Source: Pneumocystis sp. 'macacae'
Lineage: Eukaryota; Ascomycota; Pneumocystomycetes; Pneumocystales; Pneumocystaceae
Reading direction: 5' to 3'
DNA: 64,000 nt
Assembly (NCBI GenBank): GCA_018127085.1
Contig: CM030721.1
Span: 372,001-436,000, forward strand
Position numbers and translations under genes: made by a program. Shown in pieces: positions 9,106-22,053 of this stretch. The notes below the pieces were generated by a model, which searched no databases, had not been told where the DNA came from, and saw only the letters and a list, made by a program, of their open reading frames with translations. Positions within the stretch are counted from its first letter, which is position 1. Every line of letters begins with the position of its first letter.

Positions 9106-11732
9106 TTAAATATGATCACTAGTATTTTCATTTTCTTGATCCTGTATTTCTAATAATTTTGTGAAAGAATCCTACAAGATTTTAGAACACTAATTTTTTT
9201 AAAAAAAATCTTACACTAGTTGCAGCCCTCAATTGGTCTATATTGTATTTTCCCGATTTCACTATTTCAGCTGTTTGTTCAACTAACTGAATCATCTGCT
9301 CTAATGTTAATCTAATAGTTGGTCCATGGCGTTGAAAATGTTTTTCTGGTCGTAAAAATCGGTCTTGTAATAATTCTGGAATTGATTTTCTTTTTATTGG
9401 ATCTCTTTCAAGACAACTTTTCATAACCCTTACTAAATTTTTATCAACCTTAACTCCATCGTATTGATTTTGTCCACTATGTGAAATAGGAAAAGCCATA
9501 ATTGGGAAATCAATAGAGTGCTTAGGATCTGGTATTGCTTTAATTTTTTGAAACATTGTTAAATGAGCAAATGGCGTTTTTCCATACACCATTTGATATA
9601 ATATACATCCCAGACTCCATATATCACTGGCTCTTCCTAGCTTCATTATTTTTTGATCACCTGATGTAGCAGAATGCACTTCAGACAATGCTTCTGGAGA
9701 CATATAATTTATAGTTCCTATTTGAGAATCACGATGAATATTTGTTGTATCATTCCCAATCGCTTTGGCGATACCGAAATCTATTAATTTAAGAGATCCC
9801 TTAACAAGTAGAAAATTTGCAGGCTTTAAATCAGAATGTACAATTTTCTGTTCATGAACAGCTTGTACAGCTTGAAGCATTTGATCCCAATATAGGCGGA
9901 TAAAATTTATATCTAATGGTCTTTGATGTTGTTTTACAAGTAAATGTGATAAATCGATCTCACCAATTTCCAATATCTATAAACAATATAAATAATTAAG
10001 TTTTTAAAAGTATATTTTTACCATTGTTAAATATCCTTTTGCATCATTAATTTCGGAATCATATAACTTAATAATTCTCTCATGTCCTGAAAGCTTCTTT
10101 AATAATTCAATTTCATCTTTAAAATTAACAACAGCATGTTTATCTTCCCTATCAAAATGGACTTTTTTAAGTGCAAACATTTTATTATTTTGATCCATTA
10201 CACGGAATACTTTACTACTCCCACCTCTTCCAATAAGATCTAATCTGTTATAAGGCCGTGAATTTACCTATAAATTATTAGATTAAACAATATCAATTAT
10301 ATATATATACAAAGGTAATAGATTTAGATTTTGTTAGTATTTTTTGTGATAAAGATGAATCAGTTTTTAAATTAGAAGAAATATTTACTTGAGGTTTAAT
10401 ATCATTATTTATATTTGTTGAATATTTTTTCTCAAACTTTAACGCCGATGACAAATAGCATGCATTATCTTCTTTGATCAAGGGATTTTTAGAATGATTT
10501 ATTTGTGCATCTTCTCGTGAGTTTTCAATAATCAAAGGTTTTATTGTACAAGTTAATGAAGTAGAGTCATCCTTTTTTAATTTAATAGATAATTTAGTGA
10601 AAAAAAAACTCACTATTTTATTTTGAGTAACAGAATTTACATTCTGAGGACTGTTTATTGGATTAATTAATATAGATTGTATTTTTTTGAATTTCTCTGG
10701 TAATTTTTCCTGATTTTTCGTTGGAGAAAATGAATTTGAAAATGCTTGAAAAAAATCTGATTGATTTTTCTCTGTTATAATATACTCTTTCGGTACATTC
10801 TCTTTATCATTATTAAAAGTTAATAAATTTCGCTTCTCTGTATCTGAAAAATGTTGTTTTGAATCCTCATGTTCTATTTCCATAGTATTTTCAAGTCCTT
10901 CTACACTTTCAGAAGAAAGACGTTCAGCACGTTTTGGTGGACCTAAACCAGTTCTTCCAACTCGTTTCCAACGAGCTGAAGATGATGTATTAGTTCCCCA
11001 ACTACATAGTTATAAAAAAATAATTATAAGAATAAATTTCGTATACCCTTGTTTCAAAGCAGGTGTCTGTAATGCAAGTGGTTCTTGATTATGTTGATAA
11101 TTTGTTTTAGTTTGTATAGTTATAAGTGCTGTAGAATTTGAAAAAACAGATGGATCAGTCGACTTTTACACATAAATAAATTCCTAAAAATAGAATTTAA
11201 AAAAATTATACCTGATGAAATATTGACTGCAATTCCTCATTATGTTTAATATTCCAATGATAATTTGAATTCTTTGTTGATATAAAATGAACCTAAATTC
11301 AAATAAATATAATAAAAACAGTAAAATGAGCCTACTTTTTTATCAGATATGTGATATTGATCGGTATCCTCAGTATTTGTAATTTGTAATGCAGAATTAA
11401 ATTGATTTATATTTTGTTTTAAAATTTGACGCGGAAACTCTTTTTGTTTCTCCACAGGCACAATTTCATCTAATTTTTTAAAAACACTATGCTCATTTTC
11501 AGGCGCAGATGTTGTTTCAATAGAATTAATATCTTTAGAAAATAACATTCTAGCATACGCACTTTCGAACTGCAATTCATTATCTGAAGTATCTTCTGCT
11601 GATAAATCAACAAGAGAGATTCTAGAGACTTTCCTTGAAATTTTATGAGCATTTGTTTCTGTAACCCATGACTATTTTTTAATCAATACATCTTTGAACT
11701 ATTAGAAAGACAATTTCATTACAAACCTTCAT
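9106..11732 (-). CDS. MPS1: MPS1/TTK-type spindle checkpoint kinase
   Basis: Dual-specificity kinase of the spindle assembly checkpoint (Mph1 in fission yeast), acting at kinetochores and, in budding yeast, the spindle pole body. The C-terminal kinase domain (about 9,200-10,260) shows the Gly loop GRGGSSKVFRV, ALKKV lysine, the Mps1-typical HSDLKPANF in place of HRD, DFGIAKAI, GTINYMSPEAL and [19 protein letters not shown]. The N-terminal half is a low-complexity Ser/Asn/Lys-rich region. The start is ATG AAG at 11,732 followed at once by an intron; the next exon reads SWVTETNAHKISRKVS. The last exon ends DSFTKLLEIQDQEN and stops at 9,106-9,108. It is divergent from RAD17. Confidence 0.88.
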
Positions 11733-12102
11733 TTTAAGTCTTTTAAAAATAATCTTTTACAATTCTTTAAATTTTTGAGAAATAAATCTCTTTATACTTT
11801 AAATTTACCAGTTTGTTCTTTATTTTTTTCTTTTTAAAAAGAGTCCTTAAAACATTTATTAATAAAGATTTTCTATGAATCTCAATTTACATCACGTGAA
11901 TTTTCCAACGTCAACAGTGACATTTAAAAAACATTATTATTTGACGTAATTTTTTTCTAGTATAATCTATTAAATATATAAAATATTTTTGTTGATTTTT
12001 ATTGATTTTTTAGGTAATTTTTTGTTTTTCCGAACTAATTCAACATAAAGATAAAACTTTTTATCTGAATTAAAATAAAAAATTAATAAATATTAAAAAA
12101 AA
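11733..12102. promoter_or_regulatory. Divergent intergenic region MPS1 / RAD17
   Basis: 370 nt of AT-rich DNA between the starts of two checkpoint genes. One CACGTGA motif is visible (about 11,893-11,899, reading CACGTGAA), an E-box core, but a single occurrence is weak evidence. No RNA gene or ORF recognised. Confidence 0.4.
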
Positions 12103-14212
12103 ATGCCATTAAAGAGACAAAAATTACGCAGAAGTCCAGATAATTTTTCTAAAAATATTTCTAAATCATTAAAATGTCCTATGGATTCCAAAAAACATGG
12201 AATTATTTCATTACCAACTCTACCATTATTTCAATCTAGAAATAAATATCTTGAATATGAATCTATTGTCATTGAAACTGAATCAGAAGATGACAAAGAA
12301 TCTATAGATTTGCATAAAAATATTCGCAGAAAATCTGAGAATATGATGATAACATTTCGTACTATAGGAAAAAATAAAACAAAAAGAATAGATAAACAAA
12401 GTAGTGCATTTATTATTTCTAGTTTTATATAAATGTTTTCTAACAAAATCAGATGAAATAATGTGGTCTGAAAAGCATGCGCCTTTGACTGTTGATGATT
12501 TAGCTGTTAGTAAAAAAAAAGTTTCAGAAATTCGATATTGTTTACATGAAGCATTAAAGCATAATTCTCAAAAGGTTTGAACACGTTGGCTTTATATTAT
12601 TAACAATTTAATAAATATAGAAATTAATCATCCTTACTGGACCAGCTGGCTCAGGAAAAACGTCTACGATTAATGTTTTATCTAAAGAAATAGGATTCGA
12701 AATTTTAGAATGGCAAAATCCTATGTCTTTATTATCAGAAAATACAGGTTTTTATTTTAAAGTATATTTTTTAAAATTTTCTAATGACTTAATTAGATTT
12801 AAATTATCAATCACTATTTTCAAAATTTGAAAATTTTCTCTTAATAGCAAAACAATATTCATCTTTAGATTTTGATCAAACAACTAAAAAATTTTCTGAA
12901 TCAAAAATAATTTTAATTGAAGATTTACCAAATATTTATGCATCATTTTATGATATTTCTAAAGAAAATGATTTTCAATCACTTATATTTCGTTATATTA
13001 CGTCTTCTAGAAATAAATATCCTCTTGTACTTATAGTGACAGAAGTAGATTTTAAAGAATTTAATGAAATAAATACCAAAGGGACTCAAGGGCTGACTAT
13101 AAAGAATCTATTGGGTAAGACTATTGTTGAATCAGAAAAGACTATGCAAATAAAGTTAGTTATTTTTTATATAAACATAAACGTAGTAATTAATAATGCT
13201 ATAGTTTTAATCCAATAACGAAGTCATCTCTTCGAAAAAGAATTAATAAAATAATCGATATTGAATATTGTTATTCACAGAAACCTGATTTGGAATTGAT
13301 AGAATCAGTTATTGCATCATCCTATGGTGATATTCGTTCAGCATTAAATACTTTGCAGTTTATCTTGGGAACAATTGTAGAAGATTCAGACACAGGGTTG
13401 ATTAACCATACTCTTCCTTCTCAAACAAATAATGAAAAACCTAAGTTATTTAAAGATCAAGTTTTACTTATAAATTCAATTGCAAATCGAGAAGCTACAT
13501 TAGATTTATTTCATGCTATTGGTAAAGTTGTATACAATAAACGTATTGGTGACTCTTTGGAAGATAGATTAGAGAACACATTACCTCAAAATTCTTTACC
13601 TGCTCATTTAAAAATTTATGAAAGACGGCCACTAAAAACAAATCCAGATAATATATTAAACACTATACCAGTAGACTATGATACATATGTTTTAGCTCTT
13701 CATCATAATTATTTAGGTTCTTGTAATGATATAGAACAAGTTGATCTTATACTTTCATCTTTAAGTTATTCAGATACAATACTTTCTTCTGAAAAATTGT
13801 GGCAATATTCTTTTCAACAGAAAATGTCCTCTCTCATAGCTATTTCAAGTGTATTAATGGGATTACCATCTCCTGTAAATCGCTCATTTACATCAAAAAT
13901 AACATATCCTGTATATCAAAAGATTTTACAAAAAAGAAATTTAAAATATCATGATCTTGTTAATTCTATTTATGAGAATTATTGTGACGAACATTACCTT
14001 TTCTATAATACTATGAAATCACTGGTTTCTATGATTACTGAAATTCTTTCATATCAATTGATCATATCTAAAAAAAATTTATGTATGGTTATACCAAATA
14101 TGATTCTTTTTAGCTAAAATTTGCAGTATCAACTTATGTCCCTTCATTAAATAAAAAAAAATTTCCTGATTCTTTATTGTATGATATAGATGATGACATT
14201 GAGTTTGATTAA
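12103..14212 (+). CDS. RAD17: RAD17/Rad24 DNA-damage checkpoint clamp loader
   Basis: Rad17 replaces Rfc1 in the alternative RFC complex that loads the 9-1-1 clamp at damaged DNA. After a charged N-terminus the family motif MWSEKHAPLTVDDLAVSKKK appears, followed by Walker A GPAGSGKTST (about 12,640-12,665), Walker B IILIEDLP (about 12,907) and SYGDIRSALNTLQF (sensor-2 region). The first intron is 12,401-12,452, which puts the MWSEK motif back in frame. The C-terminus ends LLYDIDDDIEFD, an acidic tail. The exon around 13,290-14,117 is uninterrupted; smaller exons lie upstream. Identity is firm; some internal junctions were not resolved. Confidence 0.87.
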
Positions 14213-14479
14213 TTTTTATTGTTTATATATTTTTTTACTTATATATACAATCTTTTTTAAGAATTCTTATTGACCTTTAAATTTTTTTAGTATTTTACAT
14301 ATTTTTTGGTATTTTTGTATATAATTTTATTCTATATTCAGGATTCAGCCTTTAATCATATTTTTTAGGGTTTATCTTAAACTTTTCTATGTTTCGAAGG
14401 GGCATATTTACTCAAATCTGAAAGAGAAAAAATAATATTTTGAATTTTTAGGATAAAATAAAAACTTAAACCATAAACA

Positions 14480-16833
14480 ATGTTACATTTTTCAACGCGT
14501 ACAGCTGTGCTTCTTCGGGGTACACTTGTTAGACGACCAATTATAGAAACGGTAAGTAAATATAGGCTACCTTTTCTTATAAAAAACATGGAATTATTGA
14601 AGAAAAATAAATTAAGTATAAATATTTGTTTGAGGAATAATTTAGAAAATACATTTTTTTCTTTTTCCTTTTTTTTTTTTTAAATTTTTAAATCAATTTT
14701 ATCTAGTATAATTAGAAAGCTATCTATACATGAAATGTTCTATTGAATTAAAAATACTAAATCCTAGTTCCTCTATTATTGAGAATTAGAAAGCTTATTT
14801 TGCACAAAATTTGAGAGATTTTGTCTATTTGGGATTCTTTTATTTTTAATAAATAAATTATTGATCTAATTAATATTAGATATATACAAAACATTCATTA
14901 ATTCAATTAATAAAAAGGAGGATTTCAGATAAAGCTCAGCCTACTGAGATTTCTTCAATTTTAGAAGAAAGGATTCGAGGTCTATCTAGTGAGGCAAATT
15001 TAAGTGAAACAGGACGTGTACTTAGTGTCGGGTATATTTATCTATCTTTATAAAAGTTTTGTCTTAATACAAAATATTAGAGACGGAATTGCTCGTGTTT
15101 ATGGTCTTAATAATATACAAGCGGAAGAATTAGTTGAATTTGCTTCTGGTATTAAAGGTATGGCCTTAAATTTAGAAGCAGATCAAGTAGGTATATCGTT
15201 CCACATTAAACCATATATGTTTTATTAGTGCTTTAAATAGGAGTTGTATTATTTGGTAATGATCGTTTGGTAAAGGAGGGCGAAATTGTCAAACGAACAG
15301 GCAATATTGTTGACGTTCCTGTTGGACCTTCACTACTTGGGAGAGTATGAAAAAAAGCATTTTTAAACATGTATTTAAAAAAAAAGGTTGTTGATGCTTT
15401 AGGAAATCCTATTGATGGCAAAGGTCCTATTCAAACTGATAAACGTCAACGTGTTCAAATGAAAGCACCTGGTATTCTTCCTCGACTATCTGTTAGAGAA
15501 CCTATGCAAACAGGTTTAAAATGCATTGATTCTATGGTTCCTATAGGGCGTGGTCAACGTGAATTAATTATTGGTGACCGTCAAACCGGCAAAACAGCAG
15601 TTGCTCTTGATACTATTCTTAATCAGAAAACATTGAATAGTGGAAATGATGAATCTAAAAAACTTTACTGCGTTTATGTGGCAGTAGGTCAGAAAAGGTC
15701 AACTGTTGCCCAACTTGTAAAAACGTTGGAAGAAAACGATGCTTTAAAATATTCTATAGTTGTAGCTGCAACTGCATCTGAAGCAGCGCCTCTTCAATAT
15801 ATTGCACCATTTTCTGGATGTTCAATGGGCGAATGGTTCCGCGATAATGGACGTCATGCTTTAATTGTGTATGACGATTTATCAAAACAGGCAGTTGCAT
15901 ATCGTCAGATGTCTCTTCTTCTTCGTCGTCCCCCTGGAAGAGAGGCTTATCCTGGAGAGTATGTCAATTATCATTTTAATTGTTTTTTTTTTTAAAAAAA
16001 ATAGTGTGTTTTATCTTCATTCTCGGCTTTTAGAACGTGCAGCTAAAATGAATGAAAAACATGGATCTGGATCTTTAACAGCACTTCCTATTATTGAAAC
16101 ACAAGGCGGAGATGTTTCTGCATATATTCGTAATTACTAATTTGTCGTTTTATTTTATCCTAATAACATTAGCTACGAATGTTATTTCTATTACTGATGG
16201 TCAAATATTTTTAGAATCTGAGTTATTCTTTAAGGGTATAAGGCCTGCTATTAATGTTGGTCTTTCTGTATCTCGTGTTGGCTCTTCTGCTCAAATTAAA
16301 GCTATGAAACAAGGTATGTCGTATATATATATACTATTTTTTAAGTAATTAATATATTTTAGTTTCTGGTTCTTTAAAACTTTTCTTAGCTCAATATAGG
16401 GAAGTCGCAGCATTTGCTCAATTTGGCTCAGATCTTGATACTTCTACGAAATTAACATTAAGTCGTGGTGAACGTTTAACTGAACTTTTAAAACAAGGTC
16501 AATATTCCCCTATGCCAGTTGAAGAACAAGGTATAAATGAAAGAATCTCTTTATAATCACTTTTTTTAATTTAGAAATAGTGCCATTGATTTATGCTGGT
16601 GTAAATGGTTTACTTGATAAATTACCTGTAGAAAAAATTAGTACATTTGAACAAGCTTTTTTGGTTATTTTGCCAATATTTTGTCAAAATATCTATTGAT
16701 AAAATTCTAGATTCATCTTCGACAAAATTTCTCGCAACTTTTAACAACAATTAAAGAAGAAGCAAGTCTTTCTAAAGAAACAGAAGAGAAAATTCGAACA
16801 GTTATTCAAGAATTTCTAAAAACATTTGTTTAA
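14480..16833 (+). CDS. ATP1: Mitochondrial ATP synthase F1 subunit alpha
   Basis: Alpha subunit of the F1 ATP synthase in the mitochondrial matrix. The presequence is [20 protein letters not shown]. The mature part is highly conserved: [36 protein letters not shown], Walker [68 protein letters not shown]. Exon 1 is 14,480-14,555; using the GTAAAT donor at 14,556 joins ETVN to KAQPTE in frame across an unusually long 373-nt intron (to 14,928). At least seven further short introns interrupt the gene. The stop is at 16,831-16,833, after EFLKTFV. Confidence 0.95.
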
Positions 16834-17317
16834 GCTTATAGAATATATATCATGAATGAATTTACTCGTTGATTGAAATCATTTTGTATTATCCATGAGT
16901 ATTTCATTTTTCTTCAAAAGATATATATTTGAAGATTATATTTAGCTTTTGTATTATTTATGATTACTAAGTTTACGGTATAAGAATGCTAGATTTCATT
17001 AATATAAAATCCTTAAAGATTATTGTTTATTTTGAAAACTAAAATACTAAAATAATTATTTCAAAAATGTTTTAAGAGTTATAAATTAAAATCTCCAACA
17101 GTAAATTAAAACATTGCAAAAAACCAATTTTAAAATAATTTTAAATGAATATAAAAGAAAATGGAATAATCTTTAAAAAATAACTAATTTAATTATAGAA
17201 TCAGGAACTAGAATTATCTAGTAACAAGTTCAAAACTTTGCAGTCACAAATAAGATATCTTAAAAACTTTATATTAAAAACATAATTCTAAAATATAATC
17301 TAGTAAATTACAAAAGC
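16834..17317. other. Convergent intergenic ATP1 / eL36
   Basis: 484 nt between two gene ends, very AT-rich. It must contain both terminators or poly(A) sites. I see no ORF, RNA fold or repeat here. Confidence 0.5.
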
Positions 17318-17926
17318 CTAATGACCTGTCATTTTTCGTGATTCTGCAATAAAATGCGTTAGTTTTTCTATTTTATTCTTGGCACGACCTAGAGTTCCAA
17401 GCTAAATAATATTACTTATGTCTATATAAAAATACAAGAGGTTACTCTTTTTTTTGCAAATCTACGAGCACGTTTATCTTTAGAATTACGTAATAATTCG
17501 ATAAGACGTCGTTCATAAGGCGCAAATCCTGCAACTTCATGGATAATCTCTCGAATAAAAGAAACCCGCTTTGACAAATAACCCTTTCTACGTGATATTC
17601 GAGTAGTTGTTATATATGGAGTAGTTTTATGACCACGATTAAGTCCTACGGCCAATCCTAAAAAACAATTAATTATATATTTTAAGTAAAAAAAATATAA
17701 GAAATATAAAAAAACATTATCTCCAATAATAAGATTTTTACTCGTTTATTCTATCTTTTTTCCATCTTATATACCAATATTAAAAAAAAGATTAATCAAA
17801 TATTTTTGTTATTTAAATGGATTTAAACATAGTTTAATAGAATTATAATAATAAAAAATCTAAGAAAAACATTTTTTCCTCTTAAAACATTGTACTTTAC
17901 TTACCACTTTTCTCTTGTTTTGTCAT
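17318..17926 (-). CDS. RPL36: Ribosomal protein eL36
   Basis: Cytosolic 60S ribosomal protein. Exon 1 (17,905-17,926) codes MTKQEKSG; exon 2 starts at 17,657 with [20 protein letters not shown], then [43 protein letters not shown]; the last exon reads [27 protein letters not shown]. The protein is about 100 aa, normal for eL36. The first intron (17,658-17,904) is 247 nt, about five times the local norm; I looked for C/D boxes in it and found none. Confidence 0.93.
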
Positions 17927-18122
17927 TCTTAAATTTTTTCAATATTTTAAAAATGGATAGGTTTCGATCATAATTATGTTTAAAATTGTAAGATTTTCAC
18001 AGTTGTTACGGCAACAAAGATGTAAATATATATGTATAGAAAATTATGAAAGTATGATAAAATAAAATATTCAATTTAATTATTAATTTTCTAATTTATT
18101 TAAAACTAATATATATTAAAAA

Positions 18123-21100
18123 TTAAAAACCAAAAGGATTTTCAGGTGCTATAATATTATTAGAAAATATGTATAAACAAGAAAAAAAATACTTGCTGCT
18201 GCTAAATTTGCACGTCTTCTTGAATAATCAAATTGAGATGACTTTGGTACACCAAATTGGACAGGTTTGAATACCAAAGTTTGATGAAACGATGTAGAAA
18301 TATTTGTTGGCTGAGATAATGCTGAAAAAGATGAATTGCTTTCAATATTTTCTAAAACTTGAGGAGAAATAAAATTATTTTGAAATACTCCGTGTTTATA
18401 AGATGGCTGTTGATATTGATTAGACGATTGTTGAAACTGATTTGGTGGCTGTTGTGTATTTTGCTGAAGAAACAATGACCGTTGCTTATAACTATCGTAC
18501 TGAGAAGGAATTGAATAATGAAAATTGTTAGCTGCCTGAAAAGGCCGTTGAACAATTGTTTGCTCAGGTACAATACTATTATATCCACTATTCTGTAAAT
18601 TTAGCGACGAGGTCATATTTTGCTGGGTAAAAGGAAATGAATTATGCACAGTATGAGCCTGATTTTCTGAAAGTGGATAATTTATATAGGTCGAATCCTC
18701 TGAAATTTGTTTAGCCTTTTGGCCAAATCTAGCTTGAGGTTGAAATGTATGTTGTAATTGAGGAATAATAGGTTGCATAACAGATGATGAAAAAAATTGT
18801 TGTGAAGTAATAGTTGGAGTATTTATAACTCCATAATTGTAAAAAGGTTGAATATGAGAGGTGTTGGATGTTGAATTAGTAAATGATGTTAAAAACGGTT
18901 CAATGGTATTATGTTGACTTTGGGGAACTATTTGAGAAACAGGCTGTATAGGTGGTATAATATTTTGTTGAACTTGTTTCTATAAATGCAATTAAAACAA
19001 AAGTATTGCAAAAACAAAGTAACTGACCTGAGAAATCCGAGCTAAAAGAGGTGGCGCATGGGTAGGATTCATAGGAGGGGTTGATAAAGACAAATTTTTC
19101 ATTACATAATTTAATTGAGAATCAGGGAAATCTGATCTCGGAAGATTAGGCGATTTGAGTCTTTGAATATCAGACGACTTAATACACCAAGCATCGTCAT
19201 CAAATCCTGATACTGATGTTTCTTCAATTTTTGAAGAAAATTCTTTATTCTTACTTTCGAGACCTTTATCAACTATATCATTAGTTTGAGGTGATCGAGA
19301 TTTTAGAGATTTGATGTTATTTTTTAATTTTCCATTTGAAAATGTAAATGAATTTAGCTCATCTTTCTTTGATACAAAAGAATTAGTCATTAAGATAGAA
19401 TTTGCCTGAGTTTTCGATTTTTTCATTTCTAAACCAGATTCATAGATATCTGGTTTATCTTTAAACTTATATTTTTCTCTTATATATCTAGTAATTCGAA
19501 TAATATCATCTTCCCTTATACCAAGGGTTCGCATATTTTCTGATGTAAGATCTAATAAATTTGATTCAGTTAAATTATCGCTTTCGAAATTTGTAGCGTA
19601 AGTTTGACATAAATTGTATTTAACACCAGATGACAAAAAAAAATCGAACCAATCGTAATTGTTCTTAGACTCCAAAGCAGAACAGGATTCATACTTATTT
19701 GAAGCAGATTTACTTTTAGCTTTGCAATATTTAGAATTATTAGATACAGAATTTACATCTGTATTTTGTTTATTCTTCGATGATTCAGTAATATTTTCAA
19801 CATAGAGTACATCTTCTATTGACATTTTTGACAAAGGAACGGATATTTTAACTCCATTAAGCTTATGTAAATGAATTTTATTATCAAAAACACCTAAAAA
19901 CTGTGCATCTACTTTAAATGCACCTGTTCTATCGGTCCACGTCTTAATTTTATCTAATTGAGGCTCTAATTCTATCAATTACAAAACAATTATAAAAAAT
20001 TACTTACTACTTATTTTTCTCTCTACATGATTTTTCTTTTCTAATCTTTGTAATTCAGTATGACCAGTTTTTTTTAAAGTTTTTGATTCTTGAAAATGAT
20101 ATTTAATATATGAGGCTGGAACTAAACCTTCAGAATTACCATGCTTTACCTTCCACCAATCACGACTAGTACTATCGTCTAATATAGAAACATATGTATT
20201 CGCTTTTACAGAAAGCTCATCTTCTTCACATGCGTTAAAATCATATAAAACTATACCCTTTTTCCCTTGCAATTGTTTATGATTAAAATAATTAGCATCA
20301 TCATTACTATCATTGTTACCATTGTTATCATTATCATTGTTATCATTGTTATCATTGTCATTATTATCATTGTTATCATTATTATTGTTATCATTGTTGT
20401 CATTATTATTATCATTATTGCCATGATTATTATCATTAGATTCATGATTTTTATACGAAACTTTCCCTATTTCTTTAACACTTATTTCAGAGTTTAAATA
20501 CGATGCTGATGCATTAGCAGTAGATGTTATTTCCTTTAAAGGAGGAGAATGTAAAACATTAACAAGGTTTCTAATAACAGAACAAATTTCAGCAGCTGCC
20601 TCAGAGGATCCAGCATGAAAATCAAAAGACACAGATGATTCGCCAGAAGATATGTCAATAAATACATGTTTTTTTTCAAAAGAATATCGAATAATAGAAG
20701 TAATAGGCCATAGTTGAAGAGGTTTTTTACTAGACTCGCTAGAAAACGCAATATTATTATTTCCAAGACTTAAAATGCCTCTTTTTCTTTTTCTTTTGTC
20801 AATCTCATAAACTGTCCATGTTTTAAGACTTTCATTAGAACTATTTTGATGCATATCAAAAGAATATGGTTCATTAGATACAGCATATACGTCCAAAACT
20901 TCCGAACTTTCTGAAACTTTAGGAAAAAACGTTTTTTCTAAACCTTTTCCGATATTCCCATATGATTGATTTAAAGATGATTCATATTGGGATAAATTAG
21001 AAGGACGTGTTTCTTTTAATATATCTGTTTTTTTTAAAGAATTTGGAGATACATGTAAATTCGATGTAAGTGAAGGAGAGGAATTAGAATTCACTTGAAA

Positions 21101-21589
21101 CCCATTAATATTATCAGCAGATAATGTTTTATTGTTTGTAATTTTTTCAAGATAATTACTTGGTGCAAATCCATAGGACATTCTACAACGAGCGAAAACC
21201 CAATTTTCATTATCTTCATCAAACACATCAAGAATTTCACCTTCATTAAATGATATCTCCTCAGAGGACTGTTGTTCATAATCATATAATGTTCGAACCT
21301 GATAAATTGGTTGACACTAACATAGTTCAATAGAATTATGTAAAAACACAACTCTTACTTCTTCAAGATAGTTTCCTGGAACTAACCCTATATCTCCATC
21401 TTCTTGATCTGACGGTGCTTTTTTTTTAACTTTCCACCACAGATCTTCACCTTTTTCAAGAATATAAAGCAACTCATTTTCCTCTAGCTCCAACTCTCTA
21501 TTCTCTGTTATCACCAACTCTGGATCTTGCTGAGGCTGATAAGGGTAAAGCGAACGATATATGCCAATAAAAGGCTTTTCTTCTGTCAT
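18123..21589 (-). CDS. SLA1: SLA1-like endocytic actin-patch adaptor
   Basis: Cortical adaptor linking cargo, clathrin and actin assembly during endocytosis. Domains in order: SH3-1 (IYRSLYPYQPQQDPELV ... GLVPGNYLEEV), SH3-2 (VRTLYDYEQQSSEEISFNEG ... GFAPSNYLE), an Asn/Asp low-complexity run (20,290-20,440), SH3-3 (GIVLYDFNACEEDELSVKA ... DWWKVKHGNSEGLVPASYIK), SHD1 (RTGAFKVDAQFLGVFDNKIHLHK) and a SAM-like SHD2 (WFDFFLSSGV ... LGIREDDIIRITRYI). The C-terminus is Gln/Asn/Pro-rich and finishes with an NPF motif (ENPFGF). Starts at ATG 21,589, MTEEKPFIGIY. Last intron lies just before the final TPENPFGF codons. Confidence 0.9.
20290..20440. repeat. Trinucleotide repeat encoding Asn/Asp run in SLA1
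   Basis: On the plus strand ATT/ATC/GTT units alternate for about 140 nt. On the coding strand they read as AAT, GAT and AAC, giving a run of roughly 45 Asn and Asp residues with occasional Gly/Ser. It lies between SH3-2 and SH3-3, where length variation is tolerable. Open frames antisense to it are artefacts of the repeat. Confidence 0.9.
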
Positions 21590-22053
21590 TTCTTAATTTC
21601 AATTCTTCTAATAATATAGATAATTCTCCTTCTTATTTCTAACTTTTTTTAATTGCTAAAAATAAAAAAAGATATTTTTTACTTTCTAACCTTAAAAATA
21701 GACCATTTACACGTATCTGAATAATATATTCCGTGTTTTTGAGTTTTTATCTATTAACGATGTTTCTAAATTTGTCATAAATGATGATTCGTAAAAAAAC
21801 TAACGAATTATTTTTTAAAAAAAACTAATTTCTATTATTATTAAATATTTAACAGTATGTAATTTTGCTATATTTAGGTCAAAAAAAGTTTTTTAATAAC
21901 TTAAGAGAAAAAAAGAGGAAAAAAATTACAAAGAAAACGTTTTATAATAGTTTTTTTAAAAAGTAGATTTTTTTATAAAAAACTTAAAATCTATCATTAA
22001 CAAATGTTTATTTAGACTGATGCTCAGGAACCTGTATTTTTGAAACATCAACG
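21590..22053. promoter_or_regulatory. Divergent intergenic region SLA1 / RPB7
   Basis: 464 nt of AT-rich DNA between two start codons. An ATGATGA motif occurs near 21,780, but no CTGA partner lies within snoRNA distance. No gene recognised. Confidence 0.45.

Noticed and set aside
9800..9860. Degenerate HRD motif suggesting an inactive kinase
   Set aside because: HSD in place of HRD is normal for the MPS1/TTK family; the Lys, DFG and activation-loop residues are all present.
20251..20497. Open frames rich in Ile/Met/Thr on both strands at the SLA1 repeat
   Set aside because: They are other-frame readings of the ATT/ATC/GTT repeat.
21775..21870. Possible C/D snoRNA starting at an ATGATGA box
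   Set aside because: No CTGA box D or closing stem lies within about 100 nt.
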